64,000 bases of DNA from Pseudomonadota bacterium (GTDB lineage: Bacteria > Pseudomonadota > Gammaproteobacteria > Steroidobacterales > Steroidobacteraceae), in NCBI GenBank assembly GCA_021787615.1, contig JAJYLP010000005.1:19760-83759 (forward strand), in the 5' to 3' direction. Positions 39,296-48,208 of this stretch are shown in pieces. Position 1 is the stretch's first letter; the number at the start of each line of letters is the position of its first letter. The notes beneath the pieces are model-generated. The model was given only the letters and a program-made list of their open reading frames with translations. It was not told the DNA's origin and searched no databases. The translations under genes were made by a program, and so were the position numbers.

Positions 39296-40330
39296 TCACG
39301 CGCTTTTCGGGACACGAGCGAGCGCGCGCTTGCCGGGCGGCCGGAGGATTTCGCGGTAGTAGCACATGAAGCCGCTGCGGCACAGATCAGGTCTCTTGCG
39401 CAGTCCCTCGGCGAAGGCAGCCACCTGCGGCTCGCCTCCGCCCCGGTCAAGGACTGCCCGGACCATCTCGACGCTCTTCAGCCGCCGCTCGAGCGGGCTC
39501 TCGCGCCCCGCGACCTTGACTGCACAGATGCCCGCGGCTGCGAGCCGCGGGATCGCGCACAACCCGCAAGGCCCGTACGGCAGCCCCTCGGGCGTAACGG
39601 TAAAGCCGCAGGAGAACGTGTGCCAAAGCCATTTGGCCCACGCCTCATCGTTGGCTCGAAGCCTTTCCGCCTCCGTTCCAGAGAGCGCCCTGCCGTCACC
39701 GCGACGGTATTCGTACTGAAACCGGTCGAGACAGATCGGGCCCCCAAGCGGCCCCGGTAGGTGCAACGTATGGCACGAGCCTTCCTCGAACACGCAGCCG
39801 TCGTTGAGGACAAAGGATTCGACCTCCAGCGCCGGCAGCTCCGCGCACATTTTTCGCATCTCCGCCAGAGTGACGTGGCGCGGCAGGATTAGCCGCGAGA
39901 TGCCAAGATCGACGGCCAGTGCGGCAGTTTCGACGTTGTGGCACGAGGCCACTGAGCTCAGGTGTATGCGCAGCGGCAAGCGACGCTCGGCAAGCGTCGC
40001 GAGCAGACCGAAATCGCCGATGATCAGCGCGTCGGCACCCGCCTCTGCAATCCCCTCGAGCGTGCCGAGCAGATCGTTCCACCGGTCCCGCGGGTAGCTT
40101 TGCGCATTACAGGCGACCGCGACGGACTTGCCGAGCGCGTGAGCGTTCGCGACGGTCAGCGCGAGTTCCCCGAAAGTGTGCAGGTTGCCGCTCATTCTGC
40201 GATTGAGCGTCGAGCGCCCGAAACGCATCTGCCATTGGGGCGGCACCAGGCCGCAATAGAATTCATCCGCCCCGGCGCCGGCGAGGACCGGTACGTCCTC
40301 AGGCGCGCAGATCGGCGCTACGAGCTTCAT
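39296..40330 (-). CDS. Peptidase U32-family protein (UbiU-like architecture)
   Basis: MKLVAPICAPEDVPVLAGAGADEFYCGLVPP...GADALIIGDFGLLATLAERRLPLRIHLSSVASCHNVETAALAVDLGISRLILPRHVTLAEM...FVLNDGCVFEEGSCHTL...GGPICLDR...GPCGLCAIPRL...VKVAGRESP. Confidence 0.82.
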   Translation of the reverse strand: MKLVAPICAPEDVPVLAGAGADEFYCGLVPPQWQMRFGRSTLNRRMSGNLHTFGELALTVANAHALGKSVAVACNAQSYPRDRWNDLLGTLEGIAEAGADALIIGDFGLLATLAERRLPLRIHLSSVASCHNVETAALAVDLGISRLILPRHVTLAEMRKMCAELPALEVESFVLNDGCVFEEGSCHTLHLPGPLGGPICLDRFQYEYRRGDGRALSGTEAERLRANDEAWAKWLWHTFSCGFTVTPEGLPYGPCGLCAIPRLAAAGICAVKVAGRESPLERRLKSVEMVRAVLDRGGGEPQVAAFAEGLRKRPDLCRSGFMCYYREILRPPGKRALARVPKSA

Positions 40331-41282
40331 GCCAGTCTCCCGATACGACCAGGCGATCGACCGATCCCGCGGTGATGGCGCCGCAGAGAGCCGCCGCCAT
40401 TTCTGCGGTATGACGATAGAACAGAGTGTTGCCGCGCTGGAAAATCCCCGTCTGCGCGCTGCTGCGCCCGCCTGTTGCAGCCACGACGGTGCCGTATGTC
40501 AGGCATTCCCGGGCGCAGACGTGGCCGCTCTCGAATTTGCGCGCCATAGGTCGGCGCAGATTGCCGATGCGGCAGATGCGGCCTGTCGTCGCGAATCCAA
40601 AAGGTACGTGCACGGACAATTTCCCCCGTGACACGCGCATATCATTGCTGGAAGCAAACGGCGGCACATCCATCTCGACGCGACCGACGCCGAGACGCGC
40701 CACCAGCTTCTCGAACCCCGGCGTCATGAATCCGTGCCCCCCCAGCTCAAGGTAGGCAGCCGACGGCGCGCGCGGCTCCTTCAGCATCCTGCACAGGAGC
40801 CGGCCGGCAGTCGATTTCAGGTGAGGGAAACGCCGGCTGAGACGTCGCACCAGACCCCAGTCATTCAACGCGACTTCGGTGCCTTCCGGCAGCAATGCCA
40901 ACAGCGCATCCGCTCGCTCGATGCCATCGTCGGTGAGGACCGGAAGCGCGAGTCCGAACGCGAATCCGCCCGAGGTCACCGTCCCGAGCGCCTCACTCAC
41001 CGCCTCGACCGAAGGCAGCAGCCGCTGACAGAACTCGTTGCCGAAATGGACGCGTGAGAGGCGCCCGACCGGCATTGAAACCATTTCCGGCGCTTCCAGC
41101 CCGAGGAACTTCAGCCAATCAGTCCCCGCGGCCTCCGATGGACGGCTGACGAAGCGCATCAGCGATTCAAGCTCGGTGAAGGACACCGCGGCCTCGGCCG
41201 ATCTCAGCGGCACCGATGTGGCAGGCCGTATCATCGAGCGGGTGACGAATCGACCGGTTCCGGGCCTTCGAGTCGTGCGCAC
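40299..41282 (-). CDS. Second U32-like protein (UbiV-like position)
   Basis: EVALNDWGLVRRLSRRFPHLKSTAGRLLCRMLKEPRAP...RVEMDVPPF...ICRIGNLRRPMARKFESGHVCARECLTY; overlaps the U32 gene start; start uncertain. Confidence 0.65.
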   Translation of the reverse strand: MRTTRRPGTGRFVTRSMIRPATSVPLRSAEAAVSFTELESLMRFVSRPSEAAGTDWLKFLGLEAPEMVSMPVGRLSRVHFGNEFCQRLLPSVEAVSEALGTVTSGGFAFGLALPVLTDDGIERADALLALLPEGTEVALNDWGLVRRLSRRFPHLKSTAGRLLCRMLKEPRAPSAAYLELGGHGFMTPGFEKLVARLGVGRVEMDVPPFASSNDMRVSRGKLSVHVPFGFATTGRICRIGNLRRPMARKFESGHVCARECLTYGTVVAATGGRSSAQTGIFQRGNTLFYRHTAEMAAALCGAITAGSVDRLVVSGDWHEARSADLRA

Positions 41283-41974
41283 CGGTGCGACGGTGGTCGA
41301 TGGTGGCGTTCGGGTCCGTGAAACGAAGCGAGGCGGATCAGCGTCTCACGGGTCGTTGCGGCCGCAAGACCCGCAGCGACCCCGCTCACGATGAACCGTG
41401 AAAGATACGCTGCGCCGATGCTCGCACCGCGAGACACTCTCGCCGGGCTCGATTCATACCGCGGGCAGGCGCCAAAATCTGCCGAGGGCGTGGCCAAGTG
41501 CGAAATCTCCTCTCCGCTGCAGCGCGCATCACCCGTCGCCCGGATCACCCCGGGGTAGAACGCCGGGTAGGTTGCCCTCCCACGAGCCGGCGTAGCGGCG
41601 ACGATCAATACGCCTGAGGCCACGGCCCGCTCGACAGCGCTTCGCAGTACACTGCGATCCTGAAGCAGACCCACGCTGAAGTGCAGCAGCTGTGTTCGTT
41701 CGGCCAGCGCCCAATCGATCGCGGCGGCAAGCACGGCCGCCGTACAGCGGCCACGCTCGTTGAGCACCTGCGCGAGAAGAAGCTGCGGTGGTCGCGCGGC
41801 GGCAGCGATGATCCCTGCCACCACGGTCCCATGGCCGACAAGGTCAGCGACCGGCTCCCTCTCGATGACCCGATCAATCTCGTGCACGAACCGCCGGATC
41901 CCACTTACCGCCGGTGACGGCAGCGGTGCAATCCCGCTGTCGAGAACCGCCACCCGCCACACTGGATCAGGCAT
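41231..41974 (-). CDS. qhpE: Subtilisin-like (S8) serine protease of the quinohemoprotein amine dehydrogenase operon (QhpE)
   Basis: VAVLDSGI (Asp), VGHGTVVAGIIAAA (His), SRGASIGAAYLSR (Ser); between the qhpF ABC gene and the U32 genes. Confidence 0.85.
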   Translation of the reverse strand: MPDPVWRVAVLDSGIAPLPSPAVSGIRRFVHEIDRVIEREPVADLVGHGTVVAGIIAAAARPPQLLLAQVLNERGRCTAAVLAAAIDWALAERTQLLHFSVGLLQDRSVLRSAVERAVASGVLIVAATPARGRATYPAFYPGVIRATGDARCSGEEISHLATPSADFGACPRYESSPARVSRGASIGAAYLSRFIVSGVAAGLAAATTRETLIRLASFHGPERHHRPPSHRCARLEGPEPVDSSPAR

Positions 41975-43649
41975 ACGCGCGTCCGCCCCGGCACTCGTGC
42001 ACCGACCCGTCCCGCAGCTCCAGTATCCGGTCGGCCCGCGGCACGGAATTCGGCGTGTGCGTGATCACGATACGAGTGCGCTGCTCGAAATGTCGATCGA
42101 TCAGCTCGTGCATGAAGCCAACCGAGGCCGCATCGAGATTGCTGGTGGCCTCATCGAGAACCAGCGCAAACGGCGAGCCCAGGAGTGCCCGGGCAACAGC
42201 GATGCGCTGCCGCTGCCCCGTGGACAGGCCCATGCCGCGCAGACCGAGCTCGGTGGCGTACCCATCCGGCAGCGCGAACACGAAGGACTCCACCCCCGTG
42301 CGCCCGGCCACTTCCTTCACCTGATCCGCCGGCGCATCGAAATTTCCATAGCGCAGATTGTCCAGGATGCTGCCGCGAAACAGCACCGGCTCGGTTTCCA
42401 GAACCGGGATGCGGCGCCGGAGCGAATGCAGCTCATAGTCCGACAAATCGACGCCGTCGAGCAGAATGGCGCCCGCGGTCGGTTCGGCGAACCCACGCAA
42501 CAATTCCACCAAAGTCGACTTGCCGACGCCCGACTCGCCGAATAGCACCACCTTCGAGCCGGGAGCAACTTCCAGCGTAAGACGCTCGAACAGCATCTGC
42601 CCGGCATCCGGGTAGCGGAAGCTCACGTCCTGAAAGCGGATCGGAGCCGAACGGGCCTCCAGGACCCGCGAACCCCCGCCCCGAGGTCGCATCGGCTCGG
42701 CGTCCCGCAGCTCCTGCACACGCTTCAAGCTCACCTCGGCGCGCTGATATGCGGTGTAAAGACCCATCAGCGACGTTGCCGAGCCGGTGCCGCGCGCCAG
42801 GTAGGCCGTAAAAGCCACCAGGGTGCCCACGGTGAGCGAGCCGTGGATCACCTGCCAGCCGCCCAAGATGAACACGACCGCGGTCGTCAAATGCGACAAC
42901 ACTCCCGAGAGCGCCCCGATCGTGTAGCCGACGAGCTGCTGGCGGACGAGGCGGTGCAGCAGACCCCTGTTCAGGCTGCCGAGGCGATCGCGCTCCCAGC
43001 GCTCCGCGCCCGCGCTCTGCACCGCTTTCGCGGCGCCGAGCGTCTCGAACAGGAAGTGCGTAATGACACCGCGCGATTCCCTGACCTCGCGCGTGCTGTC
43101 GGAAACGTGTCGCCGCGCCCGATGCCGCAAGAGCAGATGCAACGGCAGAATGCACGCGGCGGCCACCGTCAGTCGGACGCTCATTAGGGTCATGATGACG
43201 GCGGAAAAGACGAGCAGCAGCACCCCGTTGACGACCGCCAGCACCGCGTCGGTGCTGAAGCGCTGGATCTCGGCGACATCGCCGTCCAGACGCGTGACGA
43301 TGTCTCCGACCGGACGGACTCTGAAGAAGCGGGGCGGAAGAGTCAGGATGTGCGCGTAGACGTCCTCACGGATGGCAAACAGGATCTTGCCCGAAAGCCG
43401 CACGTACAGCAGCCGGTTCAGCGCCCCGAGCGCGAATCCGCAACTCGCCAGCACGACGATGGCGGCGCACAGTTCAACGAGAGCATCGAAGTGCTTCCCG
43501 ATGAGCCCGTCATCGATGATGAGCTTCGACAGATACGGCTGCGCGGCGGCCAGCACCGAGGTCCCTGCCGCGAGCGCCATGACGGCGAGGAGCGCGCCCC
43601 GATGGCGCCGGATGTATGGCCTCAGCCAAGCGAGTTTCCCCTGCCCCAT
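41967..43649 (-). CDS. qhpF: ABC exporter, fused TM domain-ATPase (QhpF)
   Basis: KVVLFGESGVGKSTLVELLRGFAEPTAGAILLDGVDLSDY...GLSTGQRQRIAVARALLGSPFALVLDEATSNLDAASV. Confidence 0.9.
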   Translation of the reverse strand: MGQGKLAWLRPYIRRHRGALLAVMALAAGTSVLAAAQPYLSKLIIDDGLIGKHFDALVELCAAIVVLASCGFALGALNRLLYVRLSGKILFAIREDVYAHILTLPPRFFRVRPVGDIVTRLDGDVAEIQRFSTDAVLAVVNGVLLLVFSAVIMTLMSVRLTVAAACILPLHLLLRHRARRHVSDSTREVRESRGVITHFLFETLGAAKAVQSAGAERWERDRLGSLNRGLLHRLVRQQLVGYTIGALSGVLSHLTTAVVFILGGWQVIHGSLTVGTLVAFTAYLARGTGSATSLMGLYTAYQRAEVSLKRVQELRDAEPMRPRGGGSRVLEARSAPIRFQDVSFRYPDAGQMLFERLTLEVAPGSKVVLFGESGVGKSTLVELLRGFAEPTAGAILLDGVDLSDYELHSLRRRIPVLETEPVLFRGSILDNLRYGNFDAPADQVKEVAGRTGVESFVFALPDGYATELGLRGMGLSTGQRQRIAVARALLGSPFALVLDEATSNLDAASVGFMHELIDRHFEQRTRIVITHTPNSVPRADRILELRDGSVHECRGGRAYA

Positions 43650-43665
43650 GCGGTGCTTGGGCGAT

Positions 43666-44793
43666 TCAGGGTCGATGAATCATTCGCAGTGTCGCCACCG
43701 ACTGGTCGCCGCATCCCGGCAAATGGATATCACCCTTGCGTTGCAGCGTCCGGGCGTCGTATATCGCAATGTCGCACATGGCGCCACCGACGTACACCTC
43801 CTTGCCGTTCGAGGAAATGTTGACGGAATAGTACGTATGCGGCAGATCTATCTGTCCGGCCACATCCCAATGGCGCGTGTCAATCTTAGTGAGCGCCGTA
43901 TACGCACCAAACACCCAGTGCTTGTCGGGGCTGAGCACAGTCGAGAAGATAGGGGCAGAAGTTCTTTCGAAGTCGTGGTATTGCAGCTGACCCGTGCGCA
44001 GATTAAGCATCATCAGCGAAGTTTCCGGGACACCACCCCGCGGCGTTCCCGGTCCGGTCAGCATCGAATACAGCGGGCTGGTAAAGGTTCCCGTAGGCTC
44101 CGTGACTGGCCAGAAAGCCAGCATGTCCGGACTCGAGTGGTTCGGGCGGTGCCAATCGAGAATGCCGCGCTTCTGCATGAGCCGACCGGTCCGCAGGCTG
44201 AATTCGTAGAGATTGAAGCCCAGCGCATAGAAGCTGCGTCCGTCCTCCTTGGCGAGGACCATCTCGATGCGGCGCGGTGCCGGATACTGCCGCAGCGGTT
44301 TCGCATGCAGGCCGCCGGCCGTGCTGAACAACGCGAAGCGCGGCGGCAGAACCGTGTAGGAATCGATGCCGAGCCGGGTCCGATACTCGTAGACGATCAG
44401 CTCCTTTCCGTCGGGCGTCACCGCGAATGCCAACAGGCATTTTATGCGCTCGCCCGGTGCGGAGAGGTCTGCGCGGAATACCTCCCGGCCCGTCCGCAGA
44501 TCGATTCCCACAATCCTCTGCGCCTCGTCGACCAGCACGTAGGCGATCTTGCCATCCGGCGACGGCACGATGATGCTCACATAATCCTTGGCGCCGGGGA
44601 TATGAAAATCGGAGATCACTCGCTGCTTGACCGGATCGATGACGTACAGCTGATCCGGCTTCGATCCGGTGATCAGGTAGTCGTGAGCCGCCGCTGCGCG
44701 GGGCATCACGGCGCCGATGGCGAACAATGCGCCGGCAAGCAGACAAGGCGCGAGAAATTTCAGGTTCATATCGGTTCTCTGTATCCGGCTCAC
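43666..44793 (-). CDS. qhpB/qhnB: Quinohemoprotein amine dehydrogenase beta subunit (beta-propeller)
   Basis: Signal peptide then YVTN/WD-like repeats: DQLYVIDPVKQRVISDFHIPGAKDYVSIIVPSPDGKIAYVLVDEAQRIVGIDLRTG. Confidence 0.88.
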   Translation of the reverse strand: MSRIQRTDMNLKFLAPCLLAGALFAIGAVMPRAAAAHDYLITGSKPDQLYVIDPVKQRVISDFHIPGAKDYVSIIVPSPDGKIAYVLVDEAQRIVGIDLRTGREVFRADLSAPGERIKCLLAFAVTPDGKELIVYEYRTRLGIDSYTVLPPRFALFSTAGGLHAKPLRQYPAPRRIEMVLAKEDGRSFYALGFNLYEFSLRTGRLMQKRGILDWHRPNHSSPDMLAFWPVTEPTGTFTSPLYSMLTGPGTPRGGVPETSLMMLNLRTGQLQYHDFERTSAPIFSTVLSPDKHWVFGAYTALTKIDTRHWDVAGQIDLPHTYYSVNISSNGKEVYVGGAMCDIAIYDARTLQRKGDIHLPGCGDQSVATLRMIHRP

Positions 44794-44796
44794 AAC

Positions 44797-45138
44797 TCAT
44801 TTCTTCGGAAACACGGCATTCGTGTTCGGGAACACCGGATCGAGCTCGCGCCAGTCGTGCTGTGCCGAGGGTTTGCCCTCCTGCCACGACGGATACGTAT
44901 TCATGGTGTCAGGCACCTGCGCCGGCCACCAGCAAGGATCCGAGCATCCGTATAGATCAGCCTCCATGGGCTGACAGAGGGAAGCCACACCGCCGAACGG
45001 GTCGACCTCCCAGCCGGGATCGAACGTCGTGGCGCAACCTGCCACGGTCTCCATGGCAGAGACTTCCTCGAGGTGTCCCGATTCGGCCGCTTCGAGCAGC
45101 AGACCGGCCTTTTCATTGATGGGTTTCATTCCACTCAT
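44797..45138 (-). CDS. qhpC/qhnC: Quinohemoprotein amine dehydrogenase gamma subunit precursor (CTQ-bearing)
   Basis: [43 protein letters not shown]; Cys/Glu/Asp/Trp spacing matches known thioether and CTQ crosslink positions after a 28-residue leader. Confidence 0.95.
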   Translation of the reverse strand: MSGMKPINEKAGLLLEAAESGHLEEVSAMETVAGCATTFDPGWEVDPFGGVASLCQPMEADLYGCSDPCWWPAQVPDTMNTYPSWQEGKPSAQHDWRELDPVFPNTNAVFPKK

Positions 45139-46595
45139 GCAGCTCTCCTCGGTTCGATGTGAGCGCTGAAGAATTTAGGATTGCGGGCGCTGATCTCGGC
45201 GTACACACGGATGCCGAAATCGACCCAACGCCGCAGCAGGTTGCAATAATGATACGTGCGGTGATGCGGATCGCCATAGCGCACCCAGGACTCGTGGTAG
45301 CAGCCGCCGGCGCACACATTGCGAATGTGGCACGTCGCGCAGTGCGTGCCGGTCCGATCAGCGGCGTGCTCGAGGAAGGCTCCGAGTCTGTCCGCAGCGA
45401 TGCCTTGACCGACGTCTCCGAAGGTCGGCAATTGCGTGCCGGTGAAGCGATGACACAGATTGAGACCGCCTTGGTGGTCGACAGCGAGCAGCCCAACTCC
45501 TGCTCCGCAAGGCAGAGCCTTGCGCCGGCCCTCGTGCAGGTCGGTCATCAGCTGGTGCATATTGGAAAAACCGGTATTCCGTCCCGCCAGCGCGGCCGCC
45601 AAGTACTTCTCGCCGAGCCGCTCGAATCCGGCATGCACTTCGGCGAGCTCTGCTTCAGATAACACGTGATCTGCCCTGTCTGAAGCGGTGACAGGCGCGT
45701 AGCCCACCTCGTGAAAGCCGAGGCCCTCGCGCAAATGCTCATGGATCAGCTCGACTTCGGTCGTTCCAGCGGTGAGTGTCACGCGCGCCCCAATCGGCTT
45801 CGAGCGATAGCGACTCAGGAGCAGGCGCACCTTGCGCGCAACCACTTCGTAGGTACCTCGATCACCGACAGTGCGACGATTGCGGTCATGCAGGGTCCGC
45901 GGCCCGTCGATGCTGACCGAGATCCCGAAACGATGGGCGTCGAAGTATTCTATGATCTCCTCGGTCAACAGAGTCGCATTGGTCGTCAATGAAAAATCCA
46001 CTGTCTTGCCGAGGCTGCCGGCCCGCGCCTCCGCGTAATCCACCACTTGACGGATCAATGTCATGTTCGTGAGCGGCTCGCCGCCGAAGAACACGATTCC
46101 CACCCTGGAGCGTTGCTCCGCCTGCGACAGCAGCAGATCCACGCTCCGCGCCGCAACGTCCAGTCCCATGCGCTTGCCCTCGGCCGGAATGGCCAGGTCC
46201 TCCTTGTAGCAATAGCGGCACGCCAGATTGCATCCGGTATTGACGTTGAGGACGATCGTGCTGAGAGGGTAGGCCTCGACGCGCAGGCGCGCTGGATTGA
46301 TGGGTCGGATTTCCCCCTCGGTCCGCAGAACCTCAAGCCTGATAAGCTGCTCGATGGATGCGCCCACCTCCGCTGGCGGGAAACGGCTCGAGAGTGTCGC
46401 GCGGATTCGCTCGACATCAAGGTTCCGTTCGGACTGCACCAGCTTCAGCACCTCGATGCCGAGCGCGTCCAATTCGAAAAGCGCGGAAGTCGGCACGTGC
46501 AGCAGCATCGCGCGTTCGCCAAATGCGACGATGTGGGCGTTCGCCGAATCGAAGATCACGGCGCGCGCCGTCAGTAGATCGGGGGATTGATCCAT
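45135..46595 (-). CDS. qhpD: Radical SAM thioether-forming maturase (QhpD)
   Basis: [16 protein letters not shown] (CxxxCxxC) and C-terminal [18 protein letters not shown] auxiliary cluster motif. Confidence 0.93.
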   Translation of the reverse strand: MDQSPDLLTARAVIFDSANAHIVAFGERAMLLHVPTSALFELDALGIEVLKLVQSERNLDVERIRATLSSRFPPAEVGASIEQLIRLEVLRTEGEIRPINPARLRVEAYPLSTIVLNVNTGCNLACRYCYKEDLAIPAEGKRMGLDVAARSVDLLLSQAEQRSRVGIVFFGGEPLTNMTLIRQVVDYAEARAGSLGKTVDFSLTTNATLLTEEIIEYFDAHRFGISVSIDGPRTLHDRNRRTVGDRGTYEVVARKVRLLLSRYRSKPIGARVTLTAGTTEVELIHEHLREGLGFHEVGYAPVTASDRADHVLSEAELAEVHAGFERLGEKYLAAALAGRNTGFSNMHQLMTDLHEGRRKALPCGAGVGLLAVDHQGGLNLCHRFTGTQLPTFGDVGQGIAADRLGAFLEHAADRTGTHCATCHIRNVCAGGCYHESWVRYGDPHHRTYHYCNLLRRWVDFGIRVYAEISARNPKFFSAHIEPRRAA

Positions 46596-48208
46596 CGCTG
46601 CACGGTCACGATCAGGTGCGCTTTGCCCGTGATTGGGGTCTTGCCATCACGGTGTGACGCGACGACGAAGAGATCTCCTGTGTTGTCTGCCGAAAATCGG
46701 CGCTTGGGATCGGGTCCGCCCTGCGCCGGCAGGAATCGTCCCTCCTGACTCAGCGTGCCGGCAAAGCGGACATCGCCGCGTCTGGCGGCTTCGGCGTTAA
46801 ACGGTTCCAAGCTCCAGGTCACCGGCACCGCGCCGAGACGTACGGGGATCACCTTGCCGCCCGCACCGACAACATCGGTGTAGCCGATGACGTGGAATTG
46901 CGCATCCACCGGCGCAAGCGTTCCGCCACCCAGGCGCGCGATCGCAAGGGACGGCTCGACCTTCAGGCGATCCACACGGCGGTAGACGGCAAGCAGATTG
47001 CGGCCGTGCACTTGCCCGATGCGCACCGTGCGATAGCCGGGTGCCGCATTGCTCTGCACGCTGGCGCTGAGAATCAGTCCGTACGGGGTGCGCTCAAGAA
47101 CCTTGCACTTGGTCCCGGGCCCTAGCTCGACGCTTCCACGCAACCCGATGCCGACCACGACGACGCGCTCTGTCGTACCGGTTTTCAGTGCGCTGGGGAT
47201 CGCCGCGATGATCTGCGGCGCCCCCGTGGCGCGAGAGGCAACCCAGTGGCCGCCTATCTCGCTATGATCCGTTAGGAACCAGCGGCCGGTGATGCGCATG
47301 CCGTCCGTGGACGCGAAGTATACTTCGTGCACGCGCTTGCCACCGAGCTTCGCCGTGCCGCGCCACTCGAAGCCCGTGTACACGATGGCATCTGAGGAGC
47401 CGTCGAGCGCGGCGCCGCTCGCGTAGTGAAGTAGGTAGCGTGCGCGGTAGCGATGCCGCGCGGTTCGCCTGATTCGCGCCGTGCCATAATAATCTCCCCG
47501 GCCGGGCGTATACCCATGGACGATCCACTCTCCCGCGAGGCTCGGATGCGGATGACCGCTCCAGTTGCGCCACGCCGCGCTTTCGAACGGGAAGAGCTTG
47601 GCGAGCTCGCCGGGCAGCTCGGTGGTGGCGATCTTCCACCAGTGGATGTCACGACTGCCTTCTTGATACTCGAGCGTTGGGAACTGCCCGACGTGAAAAT
47701 TGATGAGCTTGAGCCATTCGGCGGCGGTGCGCCTCTGAAGCGCGACGCGCGCCAGGCTATGGCATCGCCCGCACATTTCATGCAGGTGATAGGGAAGCTT
47801 CAGGTCGGGCACGTTCGGACGGCGCTCGAGGGCAAAGCGGGCGGGAGCCGTTTCCGATGGGGCAAGACCCTGAACGTCACTCAGGTACTGGATGATGGTG
47901 GCCTGTTCTTTGCCCGTCAGTTTCACACCGTGCAGGTGACGCATCCGGAAGATCGTCATCGCCCAGCCCTCGGGGGTCTTGCGTTCCTCGCTGATGCGAT
48001 CGAAGTGCCCGGGCGAAACCTCGCGGTGGCATCCGGAGCAATTCGCCCGGACTGCGGCCAATCCTGCCGGCGCTGCGGCCGAACTCATCGCCGCAGATGC
48101 CGCGGCACATGTGCCGAGCAGCATGGCGAAGACCATCACCCCGTCCGTGATCAGCGACGAGACTCTGCGGTGCATGCGCTTTACCTCTCTCACCCCGACA
48201 TTCGACAC
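46571..48208 (-). CDS. qhpA/qhnA: Quinohemoprotein amine dehydrogenase alpha (diheme) subunit
   Basis: Two heme motifs ANCSGCHREV and EMCGRCHSLA; N-terminal signal sequence (ATG 48175 alternative start). Confidence 0.9.
   Translation of the reverse strand: MSNVGVREVKRMHRRVSSLITDGVMVFAMLLGTCAAASAAMSSAAAPAGLAAVRANCSGCHREVSPGHFDRISEERKTPEGWAMTIFRMRHLHGVKLTGKEQATIIQYLSDVQGLAPSETAPARFALERRPNVPDLKLPYHLHEMCGRCHSLARVALQRRTAAEWLKLINFHVGQFPTLEYQEGSRDIHWWKIATTELPGELAKLFPFESAAWRNWSGHPHPSLAGEWIVHGYTPGRGDYYGTARIRRTARHRYRARYLLHYASGAALDGSSDAIVYTGFEWRGTAKLGGKRVHEVYFASTDGMRITGRWFLTDHSEIGGHWVASRATGAPQIIAAIPSALKTGTTERVVVVGIGLRGSVELGPGTKCKVLERTPYGLILSASVQSNAAPGYRTVRIGQVHGRNLLAVYRRVDRLKVEPSLAIARLGGGTLAPVDAQFHVIGYTDVVGAGGKVIPVRLGAVPVTWSLEPFNAEAARRGDVRFAGTLSQEGRFLPAQGGPDPKRRFSADNTGDLFVVASHRDGKTPITGKAHLIVTVQRWINPPIY

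Noticed and set aside
38826-39359. Plus-strand ORF after ligB as possible extra hpa gene
   Set aside because: No recognisable similarity and biased composition; the minus-strand alternative is somewhat better but also weak.
39296-41282. U32 pair as simply the genome's canonical UbiU/UbiV
   Set aside because: Not excluded, but the N-termini do not read like typical UbiU/UbiV and no UbiT (SCP2) neighbour is visible; left as the main alternative hypothesis in the finding.
43372-44955. 527-aa + strand ORF antisense to qhpB
   Set aside because: Antisense shadow; qhpB on the minus strand has signal peptide and propeller repeats.
47480-47500. GCCATAATAATC inside qhpA resembling part of the dyad
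   Set aside because: Inside a coding sequence, no GTAC core or second arm.
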